From assembly GCA_021904315.1 (NCBI GenBank), contig CM038919.1:9672001-9736000 (forward strand): 64,000 nucleotides of DNA, given 5' to 3'. Positions 13,738 to 26,300 of this stretch are shown piece by piece. The first letter of the stretch is position 1, and every line of letters begins with the position of its first letter. Under the pieces are notes generated by a model, which was not told where the DNA came from, made no database searches, and was given only the letters and a program-made list of their open reading frames with translations. Both the position numbers and the translations under genes were made by a program. This stretch comes from Sphagnum magellanicum (lineage: Eukaryota > Streptophyta > Sphagnopsida > Sphagnales > Sphagnaceae).

Positions 13738-14489
13738 CTCACAAATTCAAGTCCAATATTTAAATGAATGTTCACAAAATCAATGAATGACTCCCTTAAG
13801 GTTTGCACTTTGTTGGATTGGGTGAAAATATAGCTTACTTGTTCAAAGAATGACTCTCAATGTGTGTTTGGATTAAAATTGTTTCATACTCACCCCCTCC
13901 CAAAGTTTCATTTTTTCCTATGACATATATATATCTCACTTGATGTATTAGCAATATATAAAAAAAACATATATATCAACAATATATTGTTGTGATAAAT
14001 AGCTCCCCTTAGGTTTACACTTTGTTGGATTGGGTGGAAATAGGATATCTTTGTTCAAAGAATTGTTCCCATGTGTGCTTGGATTAAATTTGTTTTATTC
14101 CCACCCCATCCCAAAGCTTTTACCCTTTTGTCCCTTGATTTTTCTCGGCCTCCTTAGGGTTGAAGCTAAGAATGATATTAAGTGTCTATGGAATCAATTT
14201 TTAACTTAATAAAGTATACACTTTGTTGGTTTGGGTTGAAATTTCAATAATTATTCCTAAATTAAATTTGTTTCATACCCACTCCCTCCCAAAGCCTGAT
14301 TCATTTTGTCCTTCCATATATCTCTCTCTTTTGCTCATTTTGGTTAAGGTAAAAAATATCATTAGTGTCCAAGAAGTTAATTTTGGAGTTGATAAAGGCT
14401 TGCATTTTGTTGGTTTGGGTTGAAATATAGTCTATATGTTCCAAGAATTATTCCCATGTGTGCTTGGATGAAATTTGTTTCATACCCAC
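13354..14489. repeat. Diverged tandem array, unit about 200 bp, about six copies (continues at 17243)
   Basis: Units begin near 13354, 13561, 13761, 13960, 14171 and 14358. Each carries a core like TTTGTTGGATTGGGTGGAAAT, then GTTCAAAGAATT, TTTGTTTCATACCCAC and CTCCCAAAGC, then a variable simple-sequence spacer (TA, CA or TATC runs). The same unit resumes at 17243 and runs to about 17400. The gap between is filled by a transposon that splits one unit. Confidence 0.85.
13700..13734. repeat. (CA)n microsatellite
   Basis: About 17 CA dinucleotides in the variable spacer of the 200 bp array. A (TA)n run occupies the matching spacer of the previous unit at 13511-13531. Confidence 0.95.
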
Positions 14490-14958
14490 CAAGGTTGTTT
14501 TTATAAATTTTAAAAGTAACATGAGTGGCAACAAGACTGCCCTCAATTATGCCTAAGTGGTTCCTTTTGTAAATTTCACAAAGGGTAGGTGGTTTTTTTA
14601 CCATTTGCTAGGCCATTTTTTTTGGGAACTCCCATTTTTTCAAAAAAAACTACAAAGTGGCTACTTTTCTTTTTAAAAGTAAGTGCAATTAAATCCCATT
14701 AAAAAACCTAAAGCAGAATAGTTCCATTTTTTTTCAAAATAAATGTAACTAGCATCCAGAAAAGAATACAGAGTAGGTTCAAAATAAACTTTGAAATTTA
14801 GAAAAATCAAACCTAAAATTAAACTAACACTAATACTTTCAGGGGGAATTGAACCCTAGTTTGAAATCAAACTTCATTCATTGTAACTCAAAATCCCACC
14901 CACCACACCCAAATGTTAATAAAACTCATGAACAAATAATTATCGTCACCAAACTTGT

Positions 14959-16140
14959 CTAGATTGTGGAAATAGAAACAATTAGACAAAAAAAAACTAA
15001 ACATTTCAAGTGGTAACATTGATCTGATTTCCAATTTTTCCATGTTGTGATTACATCCTGATAAAGGAAACTTTCTTGTGTATAAAACTTTGTGCAAACA
15101 TTTGAACCATTGTCCAACCTATTGTGTAACCTATTTTTCATGAAAGTAAGCATTGAAAAAGTGCACTCATCTTCCACAGATCCAAGAATTGACACCATAA
15201 CAATCTTTGCCAACTTCAAGAACTCACTTAGCCACTTAGTTAACAAAGTATTATTGTTGATTGTAACCCACATTTTACTCACTAGATTCTTATCACAAAG
15301 CTCATTCATAACCTTTGGTGCTTGTGATTTCATTGTAAGCTTGAATATGCTTGCTTGCAAATCCAATTTATATTGGCACTTAGAATTGTTTTAACTTGTA
15401 GAAATGAAGGTCTCACCTCCTTTATTTCACAATAATGTTTTTTGATGATCGCAAAATGGAAGGAGAAAGCATAATCAACATCAAGCTACGTCCAAAATTG
15501 TGGATACACAATGCCAAGGGCATTCATCAACTTAGAATTTGCAAAGTGTCAATCCAATTTAGTCACAAGCATATTAGTTGTAACAAAACATTGGGTTTTC
15601 ACTTGCCCAATGGATGTTAAGAAAATATCTTTATAAACGTTCTAATCAATACCAACAACTGCATTATAAATATGAGCTTGATAACTATGATTAGCCATTT
15701 GAAAAGAAAAAGATTTTAAACCATTGTTTACATCAATAACCCTGTCTTACGATATGGTGGTAGCATTGTTTTCAACCACATCACAAAATAGTTGAAAATT
15801 TTCACATTGATAAGAGGTGGTAGGATCAAAATACATCATGAAAAGATCAAAGTTGGGCAAATTTTCACAAATGCAACAAAGTCACATATGAACACATCCC
15901 TCCCCTAAGCATTGATTGCCTCCAACAATGGCAATAGACAAGATAGACCCATCAATGTGTGAACAACACAAAGGAAGTAAAATTCAACCTCATTTGAACA
16001 ATTGAAGCATTGTCCTATGCGATCTTCACATTCAATGTTTTATACTCTACCAACACACGTTTCAAGGGCTTCAAAATCAATATCCAACAAGTCTTCACAT
16101 TCTACAAAATTTTGAGCCCTCCTATTTCCATGATCTTGAC
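14959..16140 (-). pseudogene. hAT transposase relic (C-terminal half with dimerisation region)
   Basis: Minus-strand reading gives recognisable transposase blocks in order: VEFYFLCVVHTLMGLSCLLPLLEAIN (read in two pieces, near 15970-15920), DVFICDFVAFVKIC, MMYFDPTTSYQCENFQLF, KSFSFQMANHSYQAHIYN, MNALGIVYPQFW and FHFAIIKKHYCE. The hAT C-terminal signature VEDECTFSMLTFMKNRL follows, with WLSEFLKLAKIVM before it. Several stops (for example near 15640, 15560 and 15490) and frame changes near 15390 and 15870 show it is dead. The longest intact frame is 14959-15366. Block order and C-terminal signature fit the ZNF862-like hAT group; exact family not assigned. Confidence 0.8.
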
Positions 16141-16439
16141 AAGCTTAGTGAACTCCAAATGTTGCTTAAGGGAGCTAGAAAAGTAAGAATACTAAGATTG
16201 CACATTACTACAAAAGCATGGTTTTTATTGCTCTAAAATGTGACTACAATGATTATAGAATTAGCTATAGTCATTCCATAATGACTAACCATGTCTCTTT
16301 TCATTAAACCCAAAAGTAGGCAATTCTACTTTGACTAACTTTGACTGGCATTTTAATCACATCGGACATCCCCACATACATGTGGAATTTTCTTTGCTTA
16401 CATGGAATGTGCCACTTTACTTGAATGACTAAAAATAGT

Positions 16440-16850
16440 CATAAACATGTTGACATGGACCACGATGTGTGCAATGTGATTAAATTAGGTTGATGTTGCT
16501 AGTAGTAGATTTTTGACGAGGATTATGACATGTCCAATATGACTAAATTAGGTTGACACTATTATTAGTAGGTTTTTAATATGACTATGACATGCGCAAT
16601 ATAACAAAATAATGTCATTGATGTTGCTAGTAGGTTTTTGACATGGATTACAACATGTGCAATATGATTGAATAAAGTCATTGATGCTACTAGTAGGTAT
16701 TTGACATGGACTATGACATGTGCAATATGACTAAATAAGGACGTTGATGCTACTAGTAGGTTTCTAACATGGACTAAATGAGATGTGAAATATGACTAAA
16801 TAAGGTCATTGATGCTACTAATAAGTTTCCAACATGGACTAAAGAGGTGG
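16440..16850. repeat. 63 bp minisatellite, about 6.5 copies, inside the hAT element
   Basis: Units start near 16451, 16514, 16577, 16639, 16702, 16765 and 16829, a regular 62-64 bp spacing. Core words are GACATGGACTATGACATGTG, CAATATGACTAAATAAGG and GATGCTACTAGTAGG. The array lies between the transposase 5' end and the right terminus, so it occupies the subterminal region. Confidence 0.85.
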
Positions 16851-17410
16851 TGAACATGTACAACAAATGAATCAGGAAGCCGATGAATGCTTGAAAGAAG
16901 CTTTCAAGAGGGATGCCAAAATGAAGTTGAGAAAAAGGAGGTGAGGTGGCGAATGCTACAGAAGGGAAGGCAAGGAAGGTGGTGAAATAAGAGGATGAAG
17001 GGGAGGGTTTACACAAATGAGGATCTATGGAGATGCCAAATCTGGTTCTCAAACATTTTTGATCTACGATGGAGGTGACAACTCACTATTGAACAATGGA
17101 TGTCATTTGCGATCAAGCAACTATGAAGAGGCCAACTTCAGCGACCTAATCATGTTTTTTACATGATTTTCTCTTCATGTCATTTGTCAGCCCTAATTTC
17201 TAGTCGCCTTTTGGTGAAAATTCGCACCAAAAAAAATTGCTGATACCCACCCGCTTCCAAAGCTAGCCTCATCCATTTTGTCCTTTGATATCTCTGTTTA
17301 GGTTGAAAATGTCATTGAGTGTCCATGGAGTCAATTTTGGACTTTGTTCGTTTGTTGGTTTGATTGTCCTTATGTTATTAGTATGGGTGTCATTAATTGT
17401 CATGAAGCTC

Positions 17411-18790
17411 CATTGGATTGTGATTCATAAACTTTTGAGTAAACCAAGTTGTGATGATCCATTTTTTGTTTCCAACTCATTATAGCTATATCTACAAACT
17501 ACCCCAAACTTGAAGTACTCAATTCAGTTTTGCTAAAACTGGGGATGAAATCAAAAGGCAGGATAAAAACAAGTGCGCAGGTGAAAAAGAAATGGGGAAC
17601 CAAACTGATTTTCTCGCCTAAATTGGTCCTCACAAGGAGTTTCGCCCCCAGTTTTGGATCTGCATTATCTGCACATACAGTGCTGCCTCATATTCTTCAT
17701 TAAGTCCAGCCTTGTAAAGATATAATCCTGCAAAAATTGTGAACTGATCCACAGTTTTATTAATTGGCACCCATTTTTCGGTCACTTTTATGGCTCCGCA
17801 AAAATTGGGGATGAGACAGGGAGTAAAGGGTGAAACTAGGGCCCAAAGACAGGGTGATCAAAAGGACAGCCAAAGAACCAATAGTGCCAGTGACTAAGAA
17901 AGAACTGCAAAACAGTCTTAGAACTTAGCAAAGGTAATTTGTACAGAACCTCTAGTGACTCTTGCAAGTATCCTTGATCCTAATACCTGATTAAGTAAAG
18001 TACCTAAGCACAACAGCAAGGATATGTAACAATGAGAAGAATTTCCAAGTAGGGCAAGGAGACTCTTCTAATTGTGTTCTTGACTGAAAACTGTAGCAAC
18101 CAAAGAAATGGGACAAAACTCTTTTGAAAAGTCAGCTTATTGAAAACAGAATTGTGTACAGTCACAAATTTGTGACAAAGCTCAATTGCATGCAAGTGAC
18201 AAAGAGAAAGCCATGTGCGCATCATGAAACACATTTTGCTTTCAGCACACATGCTCTTGCTCATCATTTCAGCAAACCTTGATGGTACAAGTCTCCTTGT
18301 ATGACCCTAACTGGTCAAGAGGAGACAAGAACCTGCTTAAAATCTTATGTTTATGGTATAGATGTGCTTATTCCTGTCCTACATGTCCTCATTTGAGGTT
18401 AAATATTCCTAACTAGAGTCTTTGCAACCATATCTGTGACATGAAGCACAGAATGCTTACCAATGTAACAATCGTGGAATTCCACACATTGATGGAACTT
18501 CAGCAGATGTTGTGGAGAGGATTCCTTGTTTGAATTTGATAATTTGGGGACATCCTGAATACTTTAGAGTCAACCAGAATTTCTGGATTGTAAGCTGGAT
18601 ACAAACAAGATTGTACATGCCAAACATACATGTTCCACCAAGCTCAAACTTTTGACACCTCAGTGGATGGTTGGGTGAAGGTGGCATGGACACATCAAGG
18701 GGGATGTGAGGAAGTTGCTTGGAGCTACAAGTGGACAGAGAGCAATAGAAATCTCAACCGTCAGCACTATTTTATGTGTAGGAGGTGGTT
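17411..18790. other. Spacer; possible 3' region of the RING-CH gene
   Basis: Base composition is less AT-rich than the spacer to the left. No coding frame with family similarity was found. It may hold 3' UTR sequence of the minus-strand gene at 19.2-21.6 kb. Confidence 0.4.
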
Positions 18791-19236
18791 TAAGTGAAGG
18801 TCAAACTAGACAATTGCAGCCAAATCTTGTGGTATTGATGGTGGAACTGCTGTTGTTGGTGATTGGCTAGATGTTGGAGTCTGCACAAGTCACCACAATC
18901 ATTCAGCACATATACGAGGGGAAAAAATACAAAGAAGTGAGATTTCTTTTGAATCAGTTACTCAAATGTTTGTCTGAAGAATGAGAATGGGAGTATTTTG
19001 GTGGAAAGGAGCATGTATGTACTATGCAATGATCAAAACTTTTCCCTCATCTTCCCATGTATTTTTAATCTGAAGAGTGAGCTGGCTTTATATACAGATA
19101 CCAAACATTCTACAGCTTGGCCAGCTCCCAGGTTTCTCAAATGTCACTCCCTCAGATTGATTCACACAGAGCCCCCTACTCACATGACTGAAAAGAAGTC
19201 TTATATTAGTGGGCTTTCTGAGTAAAACAATGTTAT

Positions 19237-21555
19237 TTAAAGGAATCCTTGGAGCAGACAACCTCTGAAGGAATATACCTGTAGCTGGGTTGACTGATTC
19301 ATAGTGTATGGGCCACCAAACATAGGCATATTTTCCATTTGTTGGATATTACGTCGAATAGCTCTCTCATGCCAGCATTCCAGAATGAGACGTGCAGCAG
19401 TACCCAAGCCCAGGACAACCAATACACCTGCCACATAAACATCTTACTGGTTACATCTCCGATCTATCCATTTGGTTAAGGAAGCTTGGCATTTTATTCA
19501 GGAAAAGTCAGTCTACCAACTCAGGAAGCACATTGCTCAGTAGAATGATGTGATTCACATTGACTTCACAACATATTCGAGGTCTCTCTACTCTTCCTCT
19601 CCTTGATCTCTCTCTCTTGCATTCAGAATCAGCTAGAGACAGAGTGGGGAGAAGGAAGAGGTAGAGAGAGTACCAATGATAATATTTATAGGAAGAGCGG
19701 AAGCACCAAGGAAGACAGAGATGAGGACATCAAACAAGAGGCCAGCCATCAGGATCAACAGTGCCGCCCACAGAGGATGAAAACGGACCTAACCACACAA
19801 ACATGCACACAAATCACTAAAACATGAGTCTCAGCTTACCAAAAAGGAAGCCAATAGGCACTGCAGCATATCCAAAGGTTGCAGTCCGGATGGCATCCAC
19901 AAAGAGGCACGTTACAAAAATCAGCAGAATCACAAACACAATAATTGTGCATGGGTGTCGCTTCAATATGGTGTGCAGCACTGGCTGTATTGCAATGTGC
20001 CTACCAAAGAAGGGCCCTACCCTTCGTGCTCCTCCCTGTGGTACTTCCACAGTTCCCATTGCGTATGGACCTCCAACTCTCCACACCCAAAAGTGAGGCT
20101 GTAACACATACACCATGCCAATCATGTCAACATATGGTTTTCTCATTGAGGCCTGTGCGTCAATCCAAACCTGGAATTTCTGCTGTAAAACCAGAGATAG
20201 CTACTTAAGTATCCTGGACTAGAACATACCATGCCCTGTGTCAAGGGAGGGGATATATTTGTTGCAATATGCCTGCCACAGCACACATACTAGTTAGGCT
20301 CCACCTGCTACTCGAGGAATTTGCAAATTCCGAAAAGCACCTTTGGAAGAAATGAGGATAATACCAAGACCTTATTGATCAGTGGACAGATGATTCATAT
20401 GCAAGATTGCTATGCACTATGCAAGCCAAACAAGAGATAACTGCATGATTTCAATTTCTGATGCATAGAGGAGACAACAACATACTGGCATACTTCACAC
20501 TTGTTGGTGCCTTTGTTGCTAAACCATTGCTCGATGCAGGACCGGTGGGCCTTGGCCAGTTCTCCCCGACAAAAGCATCCCAATTCAATCAGTTGTTCTT
20601 CTGTGTGTTGCTGGCATATCCTGTATCCAGATTACAAACCACCCCTCAGATCATTTATCCACATATGGTTTGTAATTCCAAGTTCAATCTGCAACCAAGA
20701 CAATTATGATATGAAGAGCAAAAAAGATGATATACAGAGTGCATTGCTGTGCACATTCAATGTGCACTATGGAGAGGAATCAGCAGGTGCACCAGCTGAC
20801 CTGCAGCATTCTGTCATACTGTCAGTACTGAAAGTGCTGATTGTGCGATTTGGACCACCTACTCCACCAGTGTAACCATTTGGAATATGTGCCAAGTCGA
20901 CTGCCTTTCCAGGTTCCAGCTCTGAGATATCTATGGTTGTGAATGCCCTTTCTCCTCCTTGAACTCCTATTGGAGAAATAGTATCACTGCTTTCCTGCTC
21001 AATGCCTGTACTCGTTCCATTCAAGAGAGGAACCACTGGAAATGCAAACTCTTTACCACTTTGTGATTCAAGCTGCACTGTCTCCCCACTGTCACCTACT
21101 ACTCTCTGTACCAACTCTGAAATGCTGGGATCTACTTGTCCAAACCTACCAAAGGAAGCATCATTTGGATCATGCCCGTTCTCATAGCCAAGTTTGTTTG
21201 CAGGTGATAATTGCTCACTAAAGTTCCCTGCATCAGGAGATCCTAGCTTTCTGTATTGCAGTACATCCTTCCATGTCCCTTCCTCATTCACTTGAGTAAT
21301 GGGCAGTTTGGTCCCTTGCAAATCTCCACCTTGTTGTCCAGTCTGGTTGATGACAGAGGCCTGCCCATCCTCCTCTTCTCCACCACAGACCCATGCCTGT
21401 GGCAAATGCAAGGGTTCCAAAGCCACACCATATGATGACATTGGTGGTCTTATGGAAGCTGAATCCACAGAGAGTGCAGGCCTCAGATGCACATGCTCAA
21501 TGGGCTCATGTGGCACCTTGGGTATCTTCATCAGTGAATTGAACCGCCTAAGCAT
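19237..21555 (-). CDS. RING-CH (MARCH/PIT1-like) membrane E3 ubiquitin ligase
   Basis: Predicted membrane E3 that recruits E2 through a RING-CH domain. Exons (minus): 21555-20801, 20620-20486, 20272-20230, 20098-19840, 19427-19237; all junctions are GT..AG and phase-consistent, giving 460 aa. Residues 1-249 are polar and probably disordered. RING-CH is at 251-296: C251-R-I-C254, C267-F-C269, H277, C280, C293-E-V-C296, in C4HC3 order, with LAKAHRSCIEQWF. The first Cys pair is joined across intron 1. The segments FWVWRVGGPY, then HPCTIIVFVILLIFVTCLFV and GYAAVPIGFLFGVLVVLGLG, are the two membrane spans typical of this plant family. The ATG at 21555 is chosen because an in-frame stop lies nine codons upstream. 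The last exon could instead splice at 19279 (CAG/GTATAT) to an exon at 18880-18791; the C-terminal tail is therefore uncertain. Confidence 0.88.
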
Positions 21556-22956
21556 GTTGACAGTAATGCTTTACCTTGAAGCACTGAACCTAACCTACAA
21601 AAGAGCACACCCATTCCAATACATATGTTTTCCTGAGTACTTAAAAGTATAGACTTTGTGTGCATCGAACAATACAAAATCTGTATAAGCTTTGCAATCA
21701 ATGGTGATGCAACCTCTGAAACACATTCAGGATTCAGCAAAAAAAAATCTTTCTTGTACTAACTGCAGTTTGACAATATACTACCAGCGATCCTCTGCTT
21801 GCATGACCTAAATTTAGGACTTGCATTCCAACTTCTCTCTGTGGGAATCGAAATTTAGCAACAAAATTACTATAATGGCTTTGCTGTCGATCATTCTCCA
21901 CAACCGCAAGGGCAGATGCAAATCCACAAGCTTGCTCGCGCAACAATTCCTCTCACACCGAACTTGATTCATCGTTTTCAAAACCGCTACAAACGAGAAA
22001 CTAAACAGACCATGGATTCAAAGAAGAAGAGGCATTCCGAACACTTACAGGTTCCGATCCGCCGAATTCGAACCACCAATCCGGGCTTCTCCTCCTAGGT
22101 ATTCCGTGAGAAGCTTCCCTTTCACAGCGTCTTCGATATGAGAGAACTCATCTCGACGGCAACAAAAAGCCTCCAGACAGGTGCACAAGATGGATCGCAG
22201 TCCGTAGTACCGAGGACAGCAGCAACCCCCTGGCAAATCTCACACAATATTATGCGAACAACGAACAATTCATCGACAAGAACGACAAGTTATCGACAAA
22301 CTTTGGCGGAGAATTCGCAGTGGGCGGAATCCGGGTACAGCAGCCAAAGCTTAGAGCAATTCTTGAACAAAGTTCCAACAATTTCTCATCAATTCCTTCA
22401 AATTCCAGAACGACGTTGTGTCAATAACTTGTCGACAGTACACTTGTTTGTGAGCTTCCCTCGACTAGAGAAAGAACGAGAGGAAGAAGACTGCAAACTA
22501 CTACAGAGAAATTGCAAAATGGAGAGAAGGAGAAGAATATGTCCAAAACTTTTGTGAACAATTTTGTTTTTGAGAGAACCGGATATACTTCGCACACTCC
22601 CTTGGACAAGAAATATATAAAGACGGTATGGAGATGGTCAAGCAAGATCACTCCAGTTCTCAACACACCAGCAGCAAGAGCTCACAAAACCAGGAAAACG
22701 ATAAATTCTCCGAATCGAAACAAGAAAAAATTCCGCACTTGAAAAACAAGTCACGAACAATAAATTATGGACCAAATCAATGAAGACTACTCGGCTTTCA
22801 CTCCTAGGGGGGGAAAAAAAAAACCAAACTTGCAGCAAAGTCTCGGAGGCAACAAAAATGGCGAAAATACTTCACAAGAAATTTTCCCAGACTTTGCTAA
22901 ATTCAGTAATGAGAGCCTGGTGAGCAAACACAGTAAGTTTACAACTTAGAAAAAAC

Positions 22957-22991
<35 letters not shown>

Positions 22992-23350
22992 TTGTAAACA
23001 GAAAATGCTTTCCTAGTAACACTTGCGAGCGCAATTCTCCGAGACAAAGCGACTGGATCTATGGAAGAAGACGCTAGAAAAAGATTGCTTTCAACAACAA
23101 AAGGAAAGCTGCGAGCGAGAGAGAGGTGGCAACAAGAGGAAGAAGGAGCAGACTTCCCGAGGAGTAGGAAAGCTCACAGAGAGCGAGAAAGGCCACAAAA
23201 ATGAGTGCAAAGTGGAGACAGCAAAAACCACCCAACAACCAAAAAAAAAAAGAAAAAAAAAAAAAAAGGAGGGCGTTGGGGGGTTGGGAGGGGGGGTTAG
23301 CAAAACGGAGCATGAAAAGCAAAAGAGCAAACAAAGAAGGGTGACTGATT
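21556..23350 (-). promoter_or_regulatory. Upstream and leader region of the RING-CH gene
   Basis: Read on the minus strand the region is rich in CT and poly-T. It includes a (GA)14 run on the + strand (22961-22989) and an A-tract at about 23240-23270. A T-rich acceptor (CTCTTTTGTAG) about 50 bp upstream of the ATG would permit a 5' UTR intron. No TATA box was identified with confidence. Confidence 0.35.
22961..22989. repeat. (GA)n microsatellite
   Basis: About 14 AG/GA dinucleotides, in the leader or promoter region of the minus-strand RING-CH gene. Confidence 0.95.
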
Positions 23351-26300
23351 TCCAGCATCTTATTAGGTGATATTACACCACGAAAGTGACCCCACTTTGG
23401 GGGTCCCTTAACTTCATTTAACACTAAAAAACCAAGCAACACTAACAAGTGGACCATAAATATAAGGTGGCAAATATTATGCAATGTATTGTAGTGACTA
23501 GTCGTCCCCCTCCCCCCTCCCCTTTCTTTCCCCAATGTTTGAATTTGTCAATTAGGTAGCATATTATTGTTTTATCATGATCGGGTCCCAAAATCACGTT
23601 TTTTTTTTTTTCCAATTTTGTGATACCTATAAAAAAAATTGGCAACATTTTTCTATAAAATAACAAAAATAGTCGAATTTACACTTGAAAAAAGCACACT
23701 TCACAGCACATTTCACACTTAACCAAAACGTTTTCAATTTTTGTCAAAAATGGAAAATTTTGGTGGAAAAGAATCCCTGCTATTAATTGAACCCATTCCC
23801 TAATTTTTATTTTCATTTTTATTTCTATTTCATTACTATTTTGACAATTTTGATCAATTCAAAATTTATTTATTACAGGTATTTGAATTTTATTTTAGAA
23901 ATTCGAATTAGTATGTATGTTTTAAAGAGCTATTTTTGGAGGGTGAGGTTGTAAATTGTCACCAATAATTAAAATGGGTTTGCATTCAACTAAGGGATCA
24001 TTAGGTACTACTACTCTCTTGAAATTTTCTTGTTTTTCTTTTGTTCTTTTGCTCTTTTTATTCCTTTTTTTTTTTCCCTTTTTTTTTTGGGTTGAAACTT
24101 GTAAGGTTGGGTGGGGGAGGATGAGTGAAGGTACTAAAGAAGTACATAAGTAGGTAGTCTGACAATACCTAAGAAGTAGTGACGGTGTTTTTTGCTTTCT
24201 TTGCTTTGCCCTAGTCTACCCCCTTTCCATCCCTTTTCTTCTTTTTTGCCCCTTTTTTTTTCCTTTTTGGGGATGAGTGAGTCACTGGTTGTGTTGTTGT
24301 TCTTGTTGACACATGTGGCTTATCTACGTTTCACCAATTGACCATAGTTTCAATCCACCTGCGCGCCACGTGTAACATGACTGTCCTTTTCTCTCTCAGC
24401 TCGGGGTCCTAGTTTGTCGACGCGTGGTGCCTACTTGCCACCTGGATGTACTTTAGTCGCTTCACATGAGGACGAGAACTATTTTAGGAGCTTGGTAAGT
24501 AAGTACTTACTAGTTACACAAACTTCTTTTTGGGTCCACTTTGGATCCTGAATCTTAGTCCTTTTTTTTGGGGGGCGGGGGCGAAACATCGCCAAATTGC
24601 GACACTGATCCAAGTTTCTGGCGAAATCCCCTTATTTTCTCAAAAACGAGTCGCCAAATTTCCCCCAGTTCTGTTTCGTTTGTTTTTTTTTGTTGGTGGA
24701 GAGTGTCGCCATAGGCCTCTCTATAGGCTACACATTTAAATGGTCAAGTACAAAACCGTCGCCACTGCCGCTACACTACAAAATTGGGAGTAAAAAAAAA
24801 ACACCGAGATTCCTGATGAGGCCCAAAATTGCACCACCTTGGAACTTGTGACAATAAGTGTAGGGCAATGCCCAAGGGAGTTACCGGAATAAGGGCTTGC
24901 CCTAGTCTGAGTCTAGTGCATGTCTTGTTCGGGTACTGTTCCAAGCGCTTTGGCCAAAGCACAACATCAGACATGACCTAATTTTCACAACATCAGACCT
25001 GATCCAAACAACTTAATTTTCATTTGGTTCCTACATTTTGAGAAATTTTTCTTAAGTGTGGATGGGAACAACATTTCCTGTTTGAAGTACCCATTTGTTG
25101 GTTCCATATTTGAACTTGCAATAATAGGCTAAGGGGCAGAGCAATTGCACAATGATGATCATCATCTTGTTGCAATATTGTTGTTCTGGGTCGTAGTATT
25201 GAGGTACATGGTTGCTTCGCCTTTTCTTCCTCAAGATTTTTGCTCACAAACTTTTCAATAGTTAGCCATGATTCTATTTGTGGCACACGTAGATCTCCTC
25301 TCCCCTCCCCTCCACTCCACATGAAGGTTCCTTTTGATCTGAAGGGCAAAACCATTGAGTTTGTCTTCATGGATTCCGGAGATGGGATATGTGCAAATCA
25401 TAACCTAGAAAGCTTCATGAATAAAATTGTACTTTACTTTATCCAAAATAGGGTGGACCACCAGTGTTGGTCTTGTATCCACTTTTGACCATTACCAGCT
25501 GGTCCTGGGGGGTATTGGGCACTTTTTTTAAAAACTTCGTACCAACCTGGTCCTGGGTCCTTTTTAAAACTTTCATACCAGCACGGTGCTGGTCTTGATA
25601 TTGGAATCCAAGACTGATTTTTGGCTGGTATGTGATAAAATACTTGACATTGAAATTGGAATAAGATTGGTACATATTAGCCTACCTCAGATCCCTAAGA
25701 GTTCCTCTAAAAACCCTAAGAACTGGCTAAACCCCGAATCAGCAGTTCCCTTATAAACCTAAGAATGGAACAACTCTAGTCCCTACCAGCCTGGCAAGGC
25801 CCTTTGATACCAGCACATGGCCTAAACTAGGTATATACCACTCGCAGGCCTACATATCAGAACACGCCTACATTTCAGAACACCTACTTACCAGACCAAC
25901 ATTGGCCCTCACACTTCTTTGAACTTTGGGTGCAAGTATATTAGGGTTCCATACACATATTCAGTGAACTGAATCAGTTCAAGTACATTTTTTGTGAAAC
26001 TATGAGAACACCACAATGCTATTGGCATGAGCATGATGAATTCCATGGACATGTTGGAAGTGTTGTACTCTTTTTTTTTGGATATTTGGAAAAAGAACAT
26101 TAATAGTGCGCAAGTGTGTGTGTCAAGGAAGCATTGCAAAATCCACCCAACTTGGGTGGAGACCATTTTGTGATGGTAGAGCTTAAAGACAAAAGATATG
26201 TAAGATAAACACCAATTGGTGTTCCATTTGAAAACAACCAAAACTCTTTAACTAAGCTAGTTGCCTCTCAGGTATCATAGTTAGTATCTTGGCAAGTTTG

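Larger units (their letters stand above)
14490..17242 (-). mobile_element. hAT-family DNA transposon, decayed, inserted in the 200 bp array
   Basis: The array breaks after ATACCCAC (14482-14489) and resumes with ATACCCAC (17243-17250). That is an exact 8 bp duplication, the target-site size known for hAT elements. The element starts CAAGGTTG and ends AATTGCTG (inward CAGCAATT), so the termini are CA..TG with poorly matched inverted repeats. It holds a minus-strand hAT transposase relic (about 14959-16140) and a 63 bp minisatellite (16440-16850) upstream of the transposase. No BED zinc finger was found. With many stops and weak terminal repeats it is old and not autonomous. Confidence 0.8.

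Noticed and set aside
13354-14489. CRISPR-like reading of the 200 bp repeats
   Set aside because: Units are long, diverged and contain microsatellite spacers of the same origin; this is a plant tandem array.
20150-20208. Extra in-frame exon QKFQVWIDAQASMRK in the RING-CH gene
   Set aside because: Both its acceptor and the one at 20099 are in phase, but skipping it gives the spacing usual before the conserved FWVWRV block.
23074-23535. Minus-strand 153 codon frame rich in Phe and Leu
   Set aside because: Produced by A/G-rich and poly-A tracts on the + strand; no membrane-protein family resemblance.
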